From Limanda limanda (taxonomy: Eukaryota > Chordata > Actinopteri > Pleuronectiformes > Pleuronectidae), in contig NC_083656.1 in the NCBI RefSeq assembly GCF_963576545.1, positions 3,178,186-3,242,185 on the forward strand: a stretch of 64,000 nt of DNA. Direction: 5' to 3'. Made by a program: the position numbers and the translations under genes. How positions within the stretch are numbered: position 1 is the stretch's first letter; each line of letters starts with the position of its first letter. Below, piece by piece: positions 61,550 to 64,000 of the stretch. The notes under the pieces are model-generated. The model was not told the origin of the DNA. It was given only the letters and a program-made list of their open reading frames with translations, and did no database searches.

Positions 61550-62393
61550 TAGGGTTGCAAAATTCTGGGAATTTTCAAAGTTGGAAACTTTCCATGGGAA
61601 TTAACGGGAATTAACGGGAATTAACGGGAATAAACAGGAATAAACTGGAAATGTTGTGGGTAATTTATACTAACTGTATTTACCTTGTCATATACAGACA
61701 TAAATATAAACATTTTGTTTTGTTATAGGCTGATTTGAGCCCTGAGGAAACTTTGGGCACTTGACTATATGCTTCTGCATCGTTGTGTCATTCTTAACAT
61801 AGGTCTTTGCACAGTATTTGCTAATGTACACAGCCTTTCCTTCTACATTGGATGGGGTGAAATGTCTCCACACATGAGAGAGTGCACGTGGCATTGTTCT
61901 GTAGAATAAGATGAGAAAAAAGTTTGTAAAAAACACTAATGCAATGCCAGAGATATAAATAGTTAGCCAAACAATTGGAATCGTCTGTAAACATATTTTA
62001 CAATTGATGGATAAATGAATGGAAATAGGCTAGATGAACAGATGAACAATCCTCAATCAGCATGCTGATATATTTTCCCCAGTAATATCATGGAAACTTA
62101 CCTGACTAGTCCTGCACTCTACAGCAGGCCTCAATAGCCCTGCTGTAGAGTGAAGCATGCTGGGAGTTATCTGTGCATGTGATGGAAGAATGCACAGTGG
62201 AGGGTTGAAACTCAACGTTCCATACATCTTTAAAATAGAGTTTTGAATGATGTTTTTATTGCTCAGCCTTTTAATTTGCATAGTTTTGTCTTTTTTCAAA
62301 ATTCCCAAAATTCCCGAGCTTAATATTCCCGTGGAAAGTTTCCGGAAAGTTTCCGGAAATTTACCGGAAACTTTCCGCCCCTTTGCAACCCTA
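61550..62393 (-). mobile_element. hAT element with BED exon, copy 2, inverted, downstream of dusp3
   Basis: It is the same family as 59125-59948 in opposite orientation, 844 bp. It has the same termini and a perfect 8-bp duplication AGCCTGAA (61542-61549 and 62394-62401). The near terminus has the internal repeat (GGGAATTAAC)n. On the plus strand it supplies two AATAAA hexamers (61629-61634 and 61639-61644). Confidence 0.85.
61688..61894 (-). pseudogene. Orphan BED zinc-finger fragment with a lost cysteine
   Basis: It is the counterpart of the frame at 59623-59829. The first zinc ligand is changed: SKYC instead of CKYC, so this finger should not bind zinc normally. The frame is otherwise open. 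Confidence 0.6.
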
Positions 62394-62401
62394 AGCCTGA
62401 A

Positions 62402-64000
62402 TTTTCGGAAATAGCAACTATTTCCTCCGCCCAAGTTTCACCGTTGTTATTTCCTCGTGTTAGAACTCATTTAGTCCTAACCCACCTTGGAACTCGAGGC
62501 CTGAGGTGTTAGAAAGCAGGAGGAAGTCGCCACCTTCACCTGGAAGTTCCAGTCATCACGCCACAGAGTCGTCCACTGCCAGTTCCCGACGCGGCCGCTC
62601 GGCCCGGGTCCGACGCCGTTCATCCACACAACCAGTCCGAGGTCAACACACCACCTGTCTCACCCTGAGGAGTGTGTGTGTGTGTGTCTGTGTCGTGCAG
62701 TAATTTAACACGTCTGACTTTACGCACACACACACAGGGTCGAACGCCTTCTTTTCGTTTGTACGTATTAAAGCATTGCAATATATGTCAATACTCCCAT
62801 CAGATATATAGATTGTAATCACATATAAATATGACTATTCCGGCTGTAGTTGTTGCATATAGTTGAAAAGTACATTTTAAGTGACATTGTATTTAGTACT
62901 GGGCGTAAACACTGTAAACTCGACCTCGTGCCGGGGGCGGGGGAAGTGACGCGGTGCTTTTTTAAAACCCCGCCCCTCGGTCACTGTGGCGTTGTTGTTC
63001 GAGACGTTTCGATGGAAAGTAAAAAGTTAGTTTCAGTTTGAACTTTTCAAACTGAAAACACAGACGCAAGTTTAAATTCCTCCAGAATAAAACATCCTGG
63101 AGCGTTCGCGTGACGGAGAGAAGAAACGGAAACTAGGTCGTCTCACCTCATTAATGGCACTATTTACTCCTCCTTGGATATATATCTGTATACATATGAA
63201 TATATACGTGTATACTGTATATACATATTTAAGTGTTGACATATATGAATGTATGAGCAATGTGTCTATAACGTGTAGGTATTGTCAGTATGTCCTAATA
63301 TATCATATAATATTTGTATATGACATCACAGAGTACTCCCATTACTTGGTTTCACAGTGAGTTACATGTGCATTGATATTCAGATATGATCTGTGCATGT
63401 ACAGTGTTCTGTGTGATTGTGATATTTTTTTAACTATCGCAATTGTGCAAAACTCGCTGACCACGGCGGGGGGGGGGGGGGGGGGGGGTTTGCGAGCTCA
63501 GCCGGGAAACTGAGGGCATGACGTCAATTGTGTTTACGCAGGTTTTTAAGTTTCAGTCGTCATAACAACCAAGATGCAGGTGGCAGCATAGGATGCTAAC
63601 GGGTTAACCTGCGAATCATTCGGAATGTCGCAGAGTCTGTAGCCGAGGGACGAGATCCGGGGGCCGGACGCTACTTAAAATGTCGTCCTGACATATAGGA
63701 CTAAACAGTGTAGTCCAAATATTGGTCCAAAATATCGGTCGTTGTCCCCAGAGGCTGATCCATCATCAGCTGAAAGGTCCTGAGATCGTCCTGAATATGA
63801 CGTCACTGCGTCATCACGGCCGAGGAAAAGCTCATCCTCATCATCTCCTCATGTTCTGCTTCGGAACATTAGTTTTCTTTTCTGACAGGAGTTTTCGGGG
63901 GGGTCCCCGTTCACACCTGGATTTAACGTCCGTCCTGAGACCCCCGGACTCTGCGGCGTCCCCTGGTGATCACTCCTGACGGATGTGAACTCCGGCTCTG
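62402..64000. other. Right end of window, no gene recognised
   Basis: There is a (GT)n near 62672-62690. GC boxes (GGGGGCGGGGG near 62935 and CCCCGCCCC near 62969) flank a TTTTTTAAAAC, which could be a promoter. A perfect 12-bp inverted repeat lies at 63031-63057 and a poly-G run at about 63469-63488. Open frames are short and unrelated to known domains. Confidence 0.5.
63031..63057. repeat. Perfect 12-bp inverted repeat with 3-base spacer
   Basis: The arms TTTCAGTTTGAA and TTCAAACTGAAA are separated by CTT. Each arm resembles an interferon-response or IRF half element (TTTCNNTTT). It lies about 55-90 bases after the GC-box and TTTAAA stretch. It could be a palindromic factor site or an RNA hairpin. 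Confidence 0.7.

Overview
The window is nuclear DNA from a ray-finned (teleost) fish. It has spliced vertebrate genes with short GT-AG introns, fish-type LINE 3' ends, SINEs, hAT-type DNA transposons and many microsatellites. Four single-copy genes lie in the same order as on human 17q21, all on the + strand: the 3' end of nbr1 (1-3204), tmem106a (6690-10015), arl4d (12025-12630) and dusp3 (50903-60314). No bacterial features, rRNA genes, functional tRNA genes or CRISPR arrays were seen.

Region by region. At 1-3.4 kb are the last five coding exons of the autophagy receptor nbr1. The last intron holds a retroposed fragment with a 14-bp target duplication and a hAT element carrying a (CT)85 microsatellite. 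At 6.5-10.5 kb is a seven-coding-exon tmem106a. At 10.8-13.2 kb is arl4d, with a putative untranslated first exon containing a CRE palindrome and a GAGCAG repeat. From 13.2 to 28.2 kb I found no supportable gene, only dispersed repeats. From 28.2 to 49.6 kb there are three tandem copies of a ~5.85-kb unit. Each unit carries one single-ORF TRIM gene (RING, B-boxes, coiled coil, PRY/SPRY) of the innate-immunity type. The middle unit is enlarged by a 3.96-kb DNA transposon with CACTG termini that carries an open multi-exon gene of a SAMD3-like family. An L2-type LINE 3' end, itself split by a hAT element, sits just upstream of dusp3. The dusp3 gene (dual-specificity phosphatase) has CU-rich and GA-rich arrays in introns 1 and 2, and its last exon lies between two inverted hAT copies. 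From 62.4 to 64 kb there is no recognised gene.

The conserved genes serve ubiquitin-linked selective autophagy (nbr1), lysosomal/endosomal membranes (tmem106a), Arf-like GTPase signalling (arl4d) and MAP-kinase dephosphorylation (dusp3). They appear to be an old syntenic block rather than a functional unit. The TRIM cluster is a lineage insertion between arl4d and dusp3. In human that interval holds DHX8, ETV4, MEOX1 and SOST, none of which I recognise here. The most unusual items are the TRIM triplication with diverged SPRY loops, the CACTG element with its intact passenger gene, and the complementary or inverted repeats around dusp3 exons.
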